Below the pieces are notes generated by a model that had not been told where the DNA came from, did no database searches, and worked only from the letters and a program-made list of their open reading frames with translations. Both the position numbers and the translations under genes were made by a program. Of a DNA stretch of 64,000 nt, positions 31,040 through 42,509 are shown piece by piece; position 1 is the stretch's first letter; every line of letters starts with the position of its first letter. The stretch spans positions 67,704,141 through 67,768,140 of the forward strand of contig NC_092809.1 in assembly GCF_040954645.1 (NCBI RefSeq), read 5' to 3'. The DNA comes from Diabrotica undecimpunctata (lineage: Eukaryota > Arthropoda > Insecta > Coleoptera > Chrysomelidae).

Positions 31040-32125
31040 GCTTCTAGTATCTGAATTTTGCCCCGTGTGGGACTTCGGTCTCCAGGGTTCCGTAGTCAAA
31101 CAGGACTGGTTCTATCTGAATTCCGAACATCTGGTCGCCTAAGTACGAAGTGGTATATATTGTCATGGCCCCGCTGTATCCATCTTCCTTTATTTTAAAT
31201 GTGAGTTATTTATGCCACACTCTGTCGAAGGCTTTACTTACGTCCAAGAAAGCTGCTCTTCTATATTGGTTGTCGTTGAATCCACTGAATTATGCTTGGT
31301 GGATTATTACTAGCCCATCTGCCTTTGCTTGGAGTCTAGTTTGATGGACTCTTTCTACTAACTACTGGAAGCAAGCTGATGGGCTTGTAATTCTATGGGA
31401 GTAAGTTATTTTTTTATGCTGTGATGGAGGATATTAGTACTGCATTTCTGATATTTGTTAGGTGTAAAACAGCTTTCGTTGTGAAAAGTTTCTGAGCCCC
31501 GTTTGTTATTTCATTTGATTCAGCTGCTTTTCTTTGTGAGCTTTTTCTGATTACCTCACTTATCTCTATTGGTGAAATAGTGATTATTTTCTCTGAATCT
31601 TTGGGCATTTCTTCGGGTGTTTTTTTGACTTCTTCGATAAAGTCGATGTTGTCTTCTTGGTAACAGTTCAGTGTGCACTTCCTCTTCGAATGTCCTTTGA
31701 ATTTGTTTTCTTCCCTTATCATATTTTTTACTTACTGGTTAATATCTCTAATCCTTCGTATATGTGTTGTGTACTTTCTATTGCAGTACATTTTCTTAGA
31801 GCTTCTCGAAATTTTTCTACTTCTAGGACATTTTGCTCCAAATGTTTTAGTAAATCTTTTAGCTTTTCGATAGTAGGGATGTTTCCCATTCCCATGCTTA
31901 CAATTTTTTGAAATTTTCCTTGCTTACTTTATTTTTTTTTTCTTACTTTTTCTTACTTTATTTTATTTTTTTGTCTTGCTGCTTTATGATCTTCCCATGT
32001 GCCTATTTTTAGGAGTATGGGGTAGTGGTCTCCTAATCGTTCATATAAAGTTTTGATTTCTGTTTGTATTCCAAGCTTTTTAGCTACTAGATTTGCTACA
32101 GCGTTTGTCAATGAAATGAAATAAC
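31040..32125 (-). pseudogene. Jockey ORF2 remnant, same family as the intact copy
   Basis: The minus strand from 32125 gives LVAKKLGIQTEIKTLYE and YPILLKIGTWED (endonuclease end), then CTLNCYQEDNIDFIEEV and KAAESNEITNGAQKL, then AAFLDVSKAFDRVWH, DGYSGAMT and VPHGAKF. Each block matches the corresponding part of the ORF2 at 21044-23725 in the same order. An internal piece of the RT fingers is deleted and frameshifts are present. It serves as an old relative for dating the intact element. Confidence 0.85.
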
Positions 32126-32559
32126 ATCACCTCCTTACAAATAATAAAGGACATAGTAGAAGAAAGCTACGTCGCGGCGTCACTGATAGTGCTCTGTGAG
32201 ATTTTTGTTCTCGATGGATTTCGACACTAAATATATGGCGTAAAAATGACTAGGTAAGCAATAAAATAGCAGATAAAAAATCAACGAATTTCATTACCTA
32301 GACAATTACCTATTACTAGAGAGCGGAATATATGCAAAGTAAATATTGATGCATATATTGCATATTTTTACTTATTTCAAACAACATTGCATAAATTGTA
32401 TAAATGTTTAAAATTTTCCTCCCTTAGTTAGAATTTTATAACGGATAAGAGCTTATTATCTATTACTTATTATCTATCTGGACTTTTAGGAACTTTAGAG
32501 ACTTTATGACTATCTTGGAACAAGGAGGCACTTTTAAAACTGCAGCTTGGAAGAGGGAG
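32126..32559. other. Non-coding spacer
   Basis: No gene or repeat recognised. Confidence 0.4.
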
Positions 32560-34720
32560 TATAACCCTGATCTCTGTTTTCCAATTCACTGATGACAACG
32601 ACCAACCTCTACCAGTATGAATAAAGGTCATGTATGGTTTTCTCCACAATCAACACCCCCCCATTCTTATTAAAATCGGTATTAGCATTCCAATTATAAG
32701 ATCGTTTCCATGTCCCATATGAAATTTCAGGAAAGCTAACTGATCTGCTTTCTCTAGTACTTTTTAGAAAGGTTGAGGTTGGATAATACTCAAAAGCATA
32801 AACTACGAAAGATTGACAGGAGCAATAATCACATCAGCAAAAGCAACAATTCCTATAATAGGTTACCACAAAAAGTATATTCCTGGATAATCTGAAGGGA
32901 GCAAAAACTGTATTGGAAATTGCAGATAAATTATTTCACAGCAATAATACCGCTAGGAACAAGAAAGGGACTGAGTCAGTTGAAAAAATCTAGATTTCAA
33001 AAACTCGAAGAGACAAGCCTGATCACTGCTTTAAAAGCTAGGAGGCAGTAATCCATCCAACTACAAAATTAATGTAGTAAAACCAAATAAGGTTTGTCCA
33101 ATATCAGATCTACCTCAAGAGCACCCCAAAACCGCTTATATACAATTAAAGTTAAAAAATACCTCAAAAACCTAAAATCCACTTATCCGTTTAAAAACGA
33201 GAGAAGCCACTGGCTTTAATGGCATTCATGCTGAGTTTCTAAAGCAAAGTGGCAGATTTAAAAGGAAATGGCTTGCAAATTTCTTCTCAGACATTCTTCA
33301 GATGAAAAATGTTTCTCATGAACTAAAAAGGCCAAAAATCGTCGCCATTTTAAAATCAGGAAAAGCTAACGATTCATTACAAGATACCGTCCAATTGCAC
33401 TTCTAAGTATGATCTAAAAACTTTTTAAAGTAATACTGTATAATGGAATTAGCCAAAAAATACAACATATACCTATGGAACAAGCAGGATTTTGACCAAA
33501 TCGCACTGACTAACTACATAGAAACAGGCTTTCAAATACAACTAAAAATATCTACTGTTTTCATTGATTTACTAGCAGCGTACGATACTATAAATAAAGA
33601 CAAGGGGGTAATATATAATTTATTGCAAGCGATTCCATGTAGAAAGATCACTGATGTCATTAATGCAACAAAAGTTTTCAAAACATCATCGGCGATGAAA
33701 CCAAATGAAACTGAACAATGGCCTCACGTAAGGATCGGTGCTGGCTCCTTTACTTTTTAGCCTTTATATAGCAGACATGCCCGAAACCACATCAAAGAAG
33801 TTTGGATATGCAGACGACTGGGCACTTGCTACGACCCATAAGAAATTGTAGACTACTTAGCAAATATTAACAAATGACATAGCTACCCTCGGAAGATATT
33901 TTTGCTACTGGAGAACGGAGACCAAAACGGAAGTATCGTACTGTAAAAAAAATGTGGAGAAATCCACTTTAAAGACAAACTCCCCAACGACACTAAACAC
34001 TCAAAATATCTACGTGTGACACTCGATAGAACACTAAACTTTAAAGAACTTCTGACAAAAACTGCTGCAAAACTTAGAACAAGAAATAACATTGTGCAAA
34101 AGTTATGCGGTACCAAATAGGGTTGCTCAGCGTCTAATATCGACAGTAGTTGGACTCGTGTATCCCGCTGAGAATTTCTGTGCACCGGTGTGGCTAACAA
34201 ACGTGTTGACGCCCAAATAAACCAGGCTTTACAAATTATATAGGGTACAATAAAGACCACACCAACTTACTGTCTACCAGCACTAAGCCACATTGCCCCC
34301 TCACACAGAAGAATATGCCCTTGTCAGGAAGTATAGAAAAATTAACGCTGATCATGTGTTCCACTCCCACGTTGGTATCACCTACAGAGACATCAATAGA
34401 CTTCGTTTAGGAAGCAATCCTCTAGATTCTGCAAGAAGTCTAATTGAAAGGAACTTCAAGATAACTAAACGTTGGTGAGAAGATTGTGAGAATAATGCAC
34501 AACTTACCACCCGAAATATGCCATATATGACAATTAAGCTAGAGGGTTTTGACCAACCAAGACGAATTTGGACCAGACTGAACAGAATCAGAACAAAGTG
34601 TGGCAGGTGCTCCGACTCACTTTTTAGTGGGGTAAAATGCCCTCTCCAAATTGCAATTGTGGTACTAAAAGACAAACTGTTAAACATATAGTTGAGGAAT
34701 GCCTGATTAGATCCTAAAGT
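32560..34720 (+). pseudogene. CR1-like non-LTR endonuclease-RT remnant
   Basis: Plus strand, many frameshifts. Order: end of the endonuclease (DDNDQPLPV, FRKANW), RT fingers (TGFNGIHAEFLKQSG), palm start (IETGFQIQLKISTVFIDLLA), a catalytic region read as KKFGYADDWALAT near 33800, thumb (HSKYLRVTLDRTLNFKELL, GTIKTTPTY..PALSHIAP), and a terminal NCGTKRQTVKHIVEECLI. It is the longest copy of the family also seen at 1790-2545. The clade name CR1 is inferred from motif style only. Confidence 0.72.
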
Positions 34721-35085
34721 GGCAATACGTCCGATTTCTTAGTTGCGGTCAAAGAGTCAATTCAATATACTTGTCAACAAAATATTTGTTTTTTAAAAAT
34801 AAATTTTTTTTAAAAATTATTTACTTTTTGTAATGTATTATGTAAACAAAACTTAAATGTAACATATACGCTAATGACATAAAGTAAACTTAAATCATTT
34901 TGATGCAATGAAAGACATTGTGTAAGATAATCAAAATGACTTACAGTGTGTAACTGAAAGTCAAATTTTAAGTAATGTGCCAAATTGCTAAAAAAATTAT
35001 GATCATAAAAGTAAATTTTAGTTTTTTACCAGAGCTAATAAAGTTATTAGAACCAAATACATTGTAAACAATACTACAATAAATA
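34721..35085. other. Non-coding spacer
   Basis: AT-rich, no gene recognised. Confidence 0.4.
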
Positions 35086-35650
35086 TATACAATCCTAAAA
35101 TAGATTTTCCAAGTTTAGAGAAACAGTTCAAACTTAATTAGAAATATTACTGAAAGAATCAAATGAACTTACTGATTATTATTCAAAGTTTGAGAAACAA
35201 TGTTATAAAGCACACACAATCACTAAAAATTCTTTTGTCGTGTCGGATTACGAAAAAATTTAAATCGTCAACTATGGATGATACACATCCAGAACAAATC
35301 ATTTTTAGTATTCCTTAATCATCATCGTAGGTAGAAATTCAAATTATTTTGCAATGAATTCACCGGCAGCAATATTTTCAACAATTTCGTTGCCTATCTT
35401 TGATGATAGTATTGACACGTGATAAGGTTTTTATGATTTATTTAATTCATTAGTTTATGAAGATAATAGCATTCCTACCGAGAGAAAACTATTTTATTTA
35501 AAAAGCTGTTTAGCAGTAGAAGCTGATAACATAATATCTTCTATCAAATCGTCTGCTTAAAATTATGATGTTGCGCTTAATTTGTTACAAGAATGCTATG
35601 ATGACCAATATCGCATAATCCAACAATTAAACAATTAGTATCGTTTTTAA

Positions 35651-35834
35651 CGTAGCAGGTAAAACATCCAGAGGAAGATCTCCAGTACGATGGTCGGACT
35701 AAGTAAAGGAGATGACTGGTTACTCATTCTCCGAAGCAAAACAACATGCACAGGAGAGAGATAATAGGGCAGAAATAGTCAAACAAATTACATGGAGCCA
35801 CGACATCTTACGAACGCGAAAATATTGAGGAGGG
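35651..35834 (+). mobile_element. RTE-like 3' stub with 11-bp TSD
   Basis: 184 bp encoding only the protein end (TSRGRSPVRWSD, SFSEAKQHAQERDN). ATCGTTTTTAA is identical at 35640-35650 and 35835-35845. It is inserted in BEL gag. Confidence 0.85.
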
Positions 35835-35958
35835 ATCGTTTTTAAATAGAAAAGCTCAAATCGAAAACGCGCAATCTCAGCAAACTACTGCTTAAAACAC
35901 CCCACCAAATCAATTAAAATTCTTCTGAAGCTATTTTCTTGTGGCATTTTAAATTAAT

Positions 35959-36207
35959 TACTATTTAAATGGGAATAAGCCACAATTAAAGGTTAAATTA
36001 ATAGTAAATTAATATATATAATATAATAATTTACTAATAATTTAATATAATAATTTACTAATAGTTAATTAGTAATTAGTACTAATAGTTAATTAGTAAA
36101 TTAATTTACTAATGTTTGTATTTTGAGAACGATTTCCGAAGTGGAAATTGAAACGTCAATAAACGTAATTTAACCTTTAATTGTGGCTTATTCCCATTTA
36201 AATAGTA
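35959..36207. mobile_element. Foldback MITE with perfect 42-bp arms
   Basis: 35959-36000 and 36166-36207 are exact reverse complements (outer end TACTATTTAAATGGGAATAA). The centre has AT-rich internal repeats and the unit TTTGAGAACGATTTCCGAAG. Just outside, both ends read TTAA next to ATTA, suggesting a TTAA or TTAATTA target. There is no coding capacity. Partial relatives lie at 16426-16515 and 16709-16812. Confidence 0.85.
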
Positions 36208-37195
36208 CTACTACTACTAAGGATTTCCACAGTTTTCACTGTCTTCCTTCACTCAACCGTTTTCTCCAATTTTCCCTGTCATTCCAGTCTCCATCTCGCA
36301 GGGTTCTTTTCTCCATAGCCTCGTCGATTTCATCTCTGAATGACCTTCGGGGTCTTCCTCTCTTTCTTCTTCCAATCGGGCTCCATTCTGTGATTTTATT
36401 TATCCAGCGTCCTCTGTCCGCTCTTCTGACGTGGCCGTACCAGGATAGTCTCTTCTCCTCTATATAGTCGATTATGTCTGATTGCACTCCCATTCTCCGC
36501 TTAATCTCTGCGTTTTCAATTCTGTCTCTTTTTGTAAGTCTACAGCTTCTCCTCAGGAACTCCATTTCTACTGCTCTTATTCTACCTCTATTTCTCTTGT
36601 TTATTGTCCAGTTTTCGGACCCATATGTCAGGATACTTCTTGTCAGGGTATTATATATTCTCTTTTTTGTCTTTATCGTAATGTTCTTATCCCACAACAC
36701 TGAGTTTAGTTGTCTTATACAGTTTCTTGTTTGTCTCAGTCTATTGTTTATATCTTCTTCTGTTGTTCCCTGGTTCGATATTATGGTTCCTAAATACTTG
36801 AATTTATCTGTTCCATTTATTTGTCTTCCCTCGTCTATCTCTAGGTTTCTCATATCCTTGTTTTCTGTTGTTAGGTATTCGGTTTTCTCTAAGTTTATTT
36901 TCATTCCGTTGTTTTTATATTCTTCTTCTAGTTTTCTGAGCATAAAGCTGAGATCTTCTTCATCTTGTGCGATGACTACTTGATCGTCGGCAAAACTTAA
37001 GGTGTATAGGTATTCGTCTCTTACTGGTATGCCCATTCCTTCGCACTTTCTCCTCCATGGTTTGAGTGTCTTTTCCAAGAATATTTTAAACAGAGTAGGG
37101 GACGTAGCACAGCCTTGTAGAAGTCCTTTTGTCGTCTTAAATGGATTGTAGGCTTTATTTCCACATTTAATAGCTACTTTGTTTTTTAACTAGTA
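36208..37195 (-). mobile_element. RTE-like element with (TAG)n-type tail and 12-bp TSD
   Basis: Minus strand; the 3' end is the triplet run CTACTACTACTA at 36208-36219. ATTTAAATAGTA is identical at 36196-36207 (the MITE end) and 37196-37207. It was therefore inserted after the MITE, using the MITE end as target. It is 5'-truncated. Confidence 0.92.
36236..37186 (-). CDS. RTE-like reverse transcriptase, C-terminal part, open
   Basis: Open frame from the element's 5' edge (KVAIKCGNKAYNPF, TTKGLLQGCATSPTLFKIFL) through the catalytic LSFADDQVVIAQD, KTEYLTTEN, FKYLGTIISNQGTTEEDI, YGSENWTI and LSWYGHVRRADRGRW to a normal end (RKRGRPRRSF, ENWRKRLSEGRQ-stop). No stop in about 315 codons. Endonuclease and RT fingers are missing. 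It differs in sequence from the GAA-tail families. Confidence 0.85.
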   Translation of the reverse strand, partial: KNKVAIKCGNKAYNPFKTTKGLLQGCATSPTLFKIFLEKTLKPWRRKCEGMGIPVRDEYLYTLSFADDQVVIAQDEEDLSFMLRKLEEEYKNNGMKINLEKTEYLTTENKDMRNLEIDEGRQINGTDKFKYLGTIISNQGTTEEDINNRLRQTRNCIRQLNSVLWDKNITIKTKKRIYNTLTRSILTYGSENWTINKRNRGRIRAVEMEFLRRSCRLTKRDRIENAEIKRRMGVQSDIIDYIEEKRLSWYGHVRRADRGRWINKITEWSPIGRRKRGRPRRSFRDEIDEAMEKRTLRDGDWNDRENWRKRLSEGRQ

Positions 37196-37860
37196 ATTTA
37201 AATAGTAATTAAACAAATTAAAATCGTAGAATACGACTCAGAAGTCGCGAAATTAACAAGCTTATACTACAACAACTTCACAAAAAGTTGAATTTTTTGT
37301 GTAGGTGAGCATTATGTTAATTCCTGCAGAGAATTCACGCCTGTTGAACGTTATGAAGCTGCTAAAAAAGGTGAATGGTGTATTAATTGCTTGCATAAAA
37401 ATCATCGCGCCTTGCAATGTCCCGCTTCCAACTGTCGCCTTTTTCATCAAAAACACAACACCTTGTTGCATTTTGATAAACCAAAAAGAGCATCAAATAA
37501 CAATAAAAATGCAAACGTGAATCCATCTACTGCTAGCGTAAAATTACACTTCTATGTGTCCGCGGAAGCATTATTACGTGAGCACGGAAACGCCAAAATA
37601 AGTGTTTCTGGACGCTGGTTTTTAAGCACATTTTATTACCGAAGGCGTGGTTAAATTTTTGAATCTAGATCACAAATCCATTAATATGACAGTTTCCAGG
37701 GTAGATGATTTATTAATTGAAATAAAAAATTATGCGTATACTACATTTAAATGGCGTTTTATTGAATGTTAAAAAGCTGTTGGATTTTTAATTTTGCCAC
37801 ATATCAGCAAAACAATGCCTTCGATTTAAATAAATCCGGTTTGAAGGACCATGTGTAGAC

Positions 37861-39498
37861 CCACGGTTAGTTTGTCATAAGATATAATTGCAAATACTGT
37901 TCATTTATTAATTTACAATAATATGCAACGATAGCATGATAGGATGTTTAATTTTTGCTATTGCGAAGTTTACATGCTCACGTTTGAATGGGTAATGATA
38001 TAAAAATGGATCACAAAATATCGATAAAAGGTAGTAAAAATCTGTCTCAGCATCTAAAATTATACCTTTTTAATTTGGGTAAATTTCCAAGGCCCACACA
38101 CAAAATTTATAACTGTCTTTCTGTGAAAACAGCAAAAGTACCAACCGAAAACTATTCAGAAACAATAAGCGACTTATTACTTTCTCTTAACGTACATTTT
38201 ATAGCCATTAACGATTAAGATAACAACTACAATTATCGAACTTCTATTTAATAATATTAAATTCTACAGAAATGTATTACAACTAATATTTTACTCCTTT
38301 GAAGATATTTTAGGGAAAATAAATTTACCAGAGGAACATCAGACATTCCAAATTTAAAAACTAACTAATAAAATGAATTAAAATGTAAGGAAAAGGAACA
38401 CCAGAAATATATAAAAAGCAAACAAACCGGAACAGGAACTCTGTCTGAACACCATATACCATTTACAATTTTCATTCGTTTGTTCATATTCCGACTTCGT
38501 TCATCTAATAATTTTTACAGCTACCTATTTCCAAACTGCTATCAACTTTTCGTTTTGTTTCTACTAGTTGGCTGTTTATGACCATCCAAATTGGGTTACG
38601 AAAAGTTTCAGGGTAATACGAGTATGTAGTTTAATTTGAAGTTTTCGCCAACATGCACTGTTCAATCTTTCATTACTGCGTCAACAATCGACCAAAAATT
38701 ATTAATTCCCTAAGAGGATTGAACCAAAGTTCGTAAGTGAATTAAATTTTAACATCAAGTCAATAACAAATCAATAAGACAAAACCACCAACAAAAAATT
38801 AATCAAATATTAAAACGGGTCAAAATAAAATATCTCATCTTATATTTTTGAATCGCCGATATGAGAGATTAGCAATAATCAAATATTTTAATGATTTATA
38901 GAATTCGTGAAATAGCGTGGTATGGCCAAACAATTCTCTGAAATCTCGTATTCACGACGTTCTTCTACAATCGGGATTCCATTTGCCTTTTATGTTGCCT
39001 TAAATTACATACAGGGCAATCGAAAAAGTCGTAATTAGAGCAAGCTCTGGAATAAGTCTTCCTTCTCATCTTTATATGTACATGTTTTTTAGTTCAGGTA
39101 TACACAGAAATTAATTTTATTAATTTTGTTTTATTTTTTTTTTACTTAAAGACAAACTCGCATTCACCAAATAATTATTAGCGACGGATTAATACAATTT
39201 TACAAAGTATAGGTATATGACATGGTTACAAAAAAGTAATTTTTAGAAAATACTACTAAAATGTAAACAATTTTCTACAAAAAATTAAATCTTATATTAA
39301 AAGTTCTTTCAATAACTATTTTGACTTAGCATAACTGATAAATTTGAATCTATTATAAAGAGATTGTTGATATTTGAATTTGTCACATTAAAAGATATGA
39401 TTTATTGTTAAGGTTCTCTCAAAGTTCTTATATATTGTTAAGTTACTTTTGGAAATAGGTGAGTTTGTGAGTCTAGTATGGCCTAATTATAATCCGTT
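37861..39498. other. Non-coding AT-rich region
   Basis: Only short frames without motifs (for example 37988-38218). No repeat ends recognised. Confidence 0.4.
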
Positions 39499-39509
39499 AA
39501 CTACACTCT

Positions 39510-40390
39510 TGTTATTCAATTTATACAGTGAAGCCATCTCATAATTAGCGTTTGCCGAGGTCGGTGAGGGCCTTATAATAAACGGTGAGCCACTTAATAA
39601 CATAAGATATGCTGACTGACGACACTGTTCTTCTGGCAGGAATATTAGAACTGCAACACCTTGCTGAACAACTAAATATATATTGCAACGATTATGGACT
39701 AAAAATAAATTTGAACAAAACCAAGTTCATGGTATTTACAAAAGCACAAAACATCAAAGTTAAGCTAGTACTAGATAATACAGACATTGAACAAATATCT
39801 TCGTACAAATACCTTGGAGCATGGATCACAGAAGATACTGATCATACAAAAGAAATAAGATGCTGCATTGAAATTGCACGGTCAACTTTTAATAGAATGA
39901 GAAAACTTTTTTGGAATCGCGATATATATCGCTCCGAATAAGAATGCTTCGATGTTATATTTTCTCTACCCTTTTGTATGGGGTTGAAGCTTGGACACTT
40001 AAAAAATCCAACATTAAAAACCTAGAAGCATTCGAAATGTGGTGTTACCGACGTATTTTGAAAATATCATGAATGGATCGCAAAACAAACGAACAAGTTC
40101 TCGAACAACTAGGAAAACAATGCGAACTTTTAAATTCCATAAAAATCAGGAAATTGGAATACTTGAGGCACATCATGAGAGGTGAAAAATACGAACTACT
40201 AAGGAATGCAATGCAGGGTAAAATCAAAGGCAGAAGAAGTGTAGGAAGACGTAAAATCTCGTGGCTACGCAATCTCCGTGAATGGTTTGGATGCAGTTCA
40301 ATTGAACTATTCAGGCGCGTAACCAACAAAATTATATTTGCCAGAATGATTTCCAATCTTTGATAGGAGCGGAACTTGAAGTAGAAGAAG
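39510..40390 (+). mobile_element. RTE-like element, GAA-tail, 11-bp TSD
   Basis: 881 bp, 5'-truncated, ending AGTAGAAGAAG. AACTACACTCT is identical at 39499-39509 and 40391-40401. It is close in sequence to the copy at 55287-56537. The RT palm motif is destroyed by a small duplication, and two further frameshifts lie near 39940 and 40070. Confidence 0.92.
39530..40363 (+). pseudogene. RTE-like RT C-terminal part, frameshifted
   Basis: LIINGEPLNNIRYAD is followed by a frame break at 39611-39620, where GCTGACTGAC contains a 4-bp duplication inside the YADD codons. Then come KINLNKTKFMVFTKA, YKYLGAWITED, RMRKLFWNRDI, a break, EAFEMWCYRRIL, a break, LRHIMRGEKYELL, GRRSVGRRK and WLRNLREWFG. It is inactive. 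Confidence 0.85.
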
Positions 40391-40401
40391 AACTACACTC
40401 T

Positions 40402-40795
40402 GATTATGGCAATTCTTGTAAAACGGTTTAGCCCCTATAACTGTGTCTTTAATTGATCGTAGTTTAAAAGTTGATGTTTGCCATTTATTACCCCAGACTT
40501 CCAAGATTTTTTCCCCACTGAATTTATTTTAACATGTAAGAGACTGAAACTATTCATTTTTAAATCAGAATAATTAATGTAAACAAAGTATGTATATAAT
40601 TAGTCGTAGAATTCACATTTGTCCGTTCTAAGGAGTTGGGAACTTTTGGAACCAAAAGTAGTTTTGACTGGGATTTTAAGGTCCCATCAGTAATAAAAAG
40701 AGCAATATCAAAAAAAATTTTTATTAAAAAATAAGGTATAATTGAAGCCCACTTATGAGTGGAATGTTAAAAAACACTTTTTACACAATGGAACA
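40402..40795. other. Non-coding spacer
   Basis: No gene. GGGATTTTAAGGTCCC at about 40671 could be the outer end of the piggyBac remnant, being loosely similar to the inverted GGGATCGTTTGTTCCC near 42460. This is weak. Confidence 0.35.
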
Positions 40796-40799
40796 TTAC

Positions 40800-42430
40800 A
40801 TCCAACACATCAAGTTTTTTACGGCTTTCCTTCTTCTTTTAAAATCAACTGAAACGTCTTCTTTACTGCTGGTTTGTTTTGGAAGGTGATCTCTAATATT
40901 TGTCATAATTTTTTACATTTTTGTGTACCTACCTGGATGACCAGAGTCTCCTTTTAATTTTGGCTTTGGATCTCCCTAAACTTATCAACTGCTTAGCTAT
41001 AGGTACTAAATATTGAAGAAGAGGAATTTTCTTCTTTTATTTATCAACAATTTGTAGAAAACTTTTCGCCATTTAGTAAATTTTCTGTCTAAATCACAGG
41101 TGGCAATCTTTGATCAGCCAGATCAACCCCTCCCATATATTTATTGTAAAATACTATATCTTCAGGACAATCAAAAGTGCATTTTCACATGTCTATAGTT
41201 TTTTTTAATCTGTGATAAAAATGGCGAATGGCAGTTTAATAAAAGTGAAACTTCTTTAGTATCCTGCCATCTAACTGCCATTATGCCTTTATTATTTACC
41301 AATGAATAAGATTCACATCTAGATAGCTACTTATCAATAAATTGTGGCGTATTCTATATGCGATTAAAGCATGGAAACTTAAGATTATTTATGTAATCAA
41401 TAGTGCTAAAACATCGATAAATACACAAACATATGTTTTTTGATTGTAGTGTTTGACAAAGTGTCGCTACCACCCCCTCTCCAAGAGTCCCATATAGTTC
41501 TGTGATTTCCTTACCGGAGTAGATGTTAAAGTCGTATATGTAACCAGTCATGGAATTGCATCGTTGCCATAATTTGATACCTCTCTTGATTGGTTTGTTA
41601 GGTATGTATTGTTTGAGAGATGATCGCCCCTTGAATTTTACCGTAGTCTACTCAATGGATTGGTTGCAAGATTCAAATCTTGCCTTTTAAAATCGCGTTT
41701 TTAAACAGTTTACGACGTCTTCTAAATAGTATGTTATAAAACAATTTTGAGGTTTTGTTTGGTCAGTATAATATATTTTTGAAAGTGGGAAAGGACTTCG
41801 ATCTCTACTGATAGCATTTTTTATTATACTATTTGACAATGATTCATTGTTGGACCAGTAATGATAAAAGCTCAGTACCCTGTTATAGGACATCACCAGA
41901 GTGCAGCCAAGTAATATCATAATTTCATACATGACAAGTTTTAAATTTTTGTTTCTTTTTCATAGCCTTATACGTTTATTAGTATAGTACTATCAGCAAT
42001 ATGTGTAATCTAGCTCAGAATTCTGTCCGTTGAATTCCAAAAGATTGACACCCTTCGTTCTCTTAGGCAATTTTCTTCTAGGTATAAAATTTTTCAAAGA
42101 TATTTTTTAAGTTACAACATGCTGGGACTCTCGTCAGTAGTTTCACACTCCCACTATTACCGTTTTCTTCGTTTATTGAATGGCGTTGGTCATCGCTGTT
42201 TATATCTGCTTCTTCAGTACTGTTGTTACCTTCCTCCTCTTCGTCGTTTATTTGAACTCCTCCTTCACTTCCATCTTCGCTGTCTCCAGGAATATAGTCA
42301 GACTCATCAGATGCTGAAAATGGTTTTTTTTTCTGAGCCAGTTATATTATTTATAGCTTCTTCTATCTCTTTGTCACTAAGAGGCCGGATTCGTCTTATA
42401 TCAGAAAGAGAAACAGTTTATTACTGATGG
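40800..42430 (-). pseudogene. piggyBac-like transposase (copy 2), most domains present
   Basis: The minus strand from 42420 starts with an acidic N-terminus (RPLSDKEIEEAI, DYIPGDSEDGSEGG, many Glu/Asp). Then come EIMILLGCTLVMSYNRV, HYWSNNESLSNSIIKNAISR (DDE_Tnp_1_7 start), KFKGRSSLKQYIPNKPIKRG, TGYIYDFNIYSGKE, TLGEGVVATL and YNKYMGGVDLADQR. Frameshifts lie between the blocks, and the cysteine-rich tail is not clear. The Asp in VDLADQ is present and others are in degraded stretches. The layout is full length but dead. Confidence 0.8.
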
Positions 42431-42509
42431 GAAATTTTGATTCCATATAAATTTAGTGTAGGGAACAAACGATCCCAATAGATTATTGTTTGCTTAAACG
42501 CCTTACATT

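Larger units (their letters stand above)
35090..37860 (+). pseudogene. BEL/Pao gag-protease remnant (second copy), three inserts
   Basis: Plus strand: YYSKFEKQCYKAHTI, then GFYDLFNSLVYEDNSIP, RKLFYLKSCL and YDVALNLLQECYDDQYRI (to 35640). After an RTE stub, a MITE and an RTE-like copy the gag goes on from 37208 with RREF/VERYEAAKKGEW and the knuckle CINCLHKNHRALQCPASNC plus HNTLLHF, then FITEGVVKFLNLDHKSI, the start of the aspartic protease zone. It ends near 37860; no RT or integrase was found. The knuckle sequence differs from the minus-strand BEL at 17.7-28.6 kb, so it is a different family. Confidence 0.78.

Noticed and set aside
30885..31142. 85-codon plus-strand frame beginning MIFLLLDNGY
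   Set aside because: Its second half is antisense to the jockey remnant (VPHGAKF region), so it is not an independent gene.
42119..42427. 102-codon plus-strand frame
   Set aside because: Antisense of the acidic N-terminus of piggyBac copy 2.
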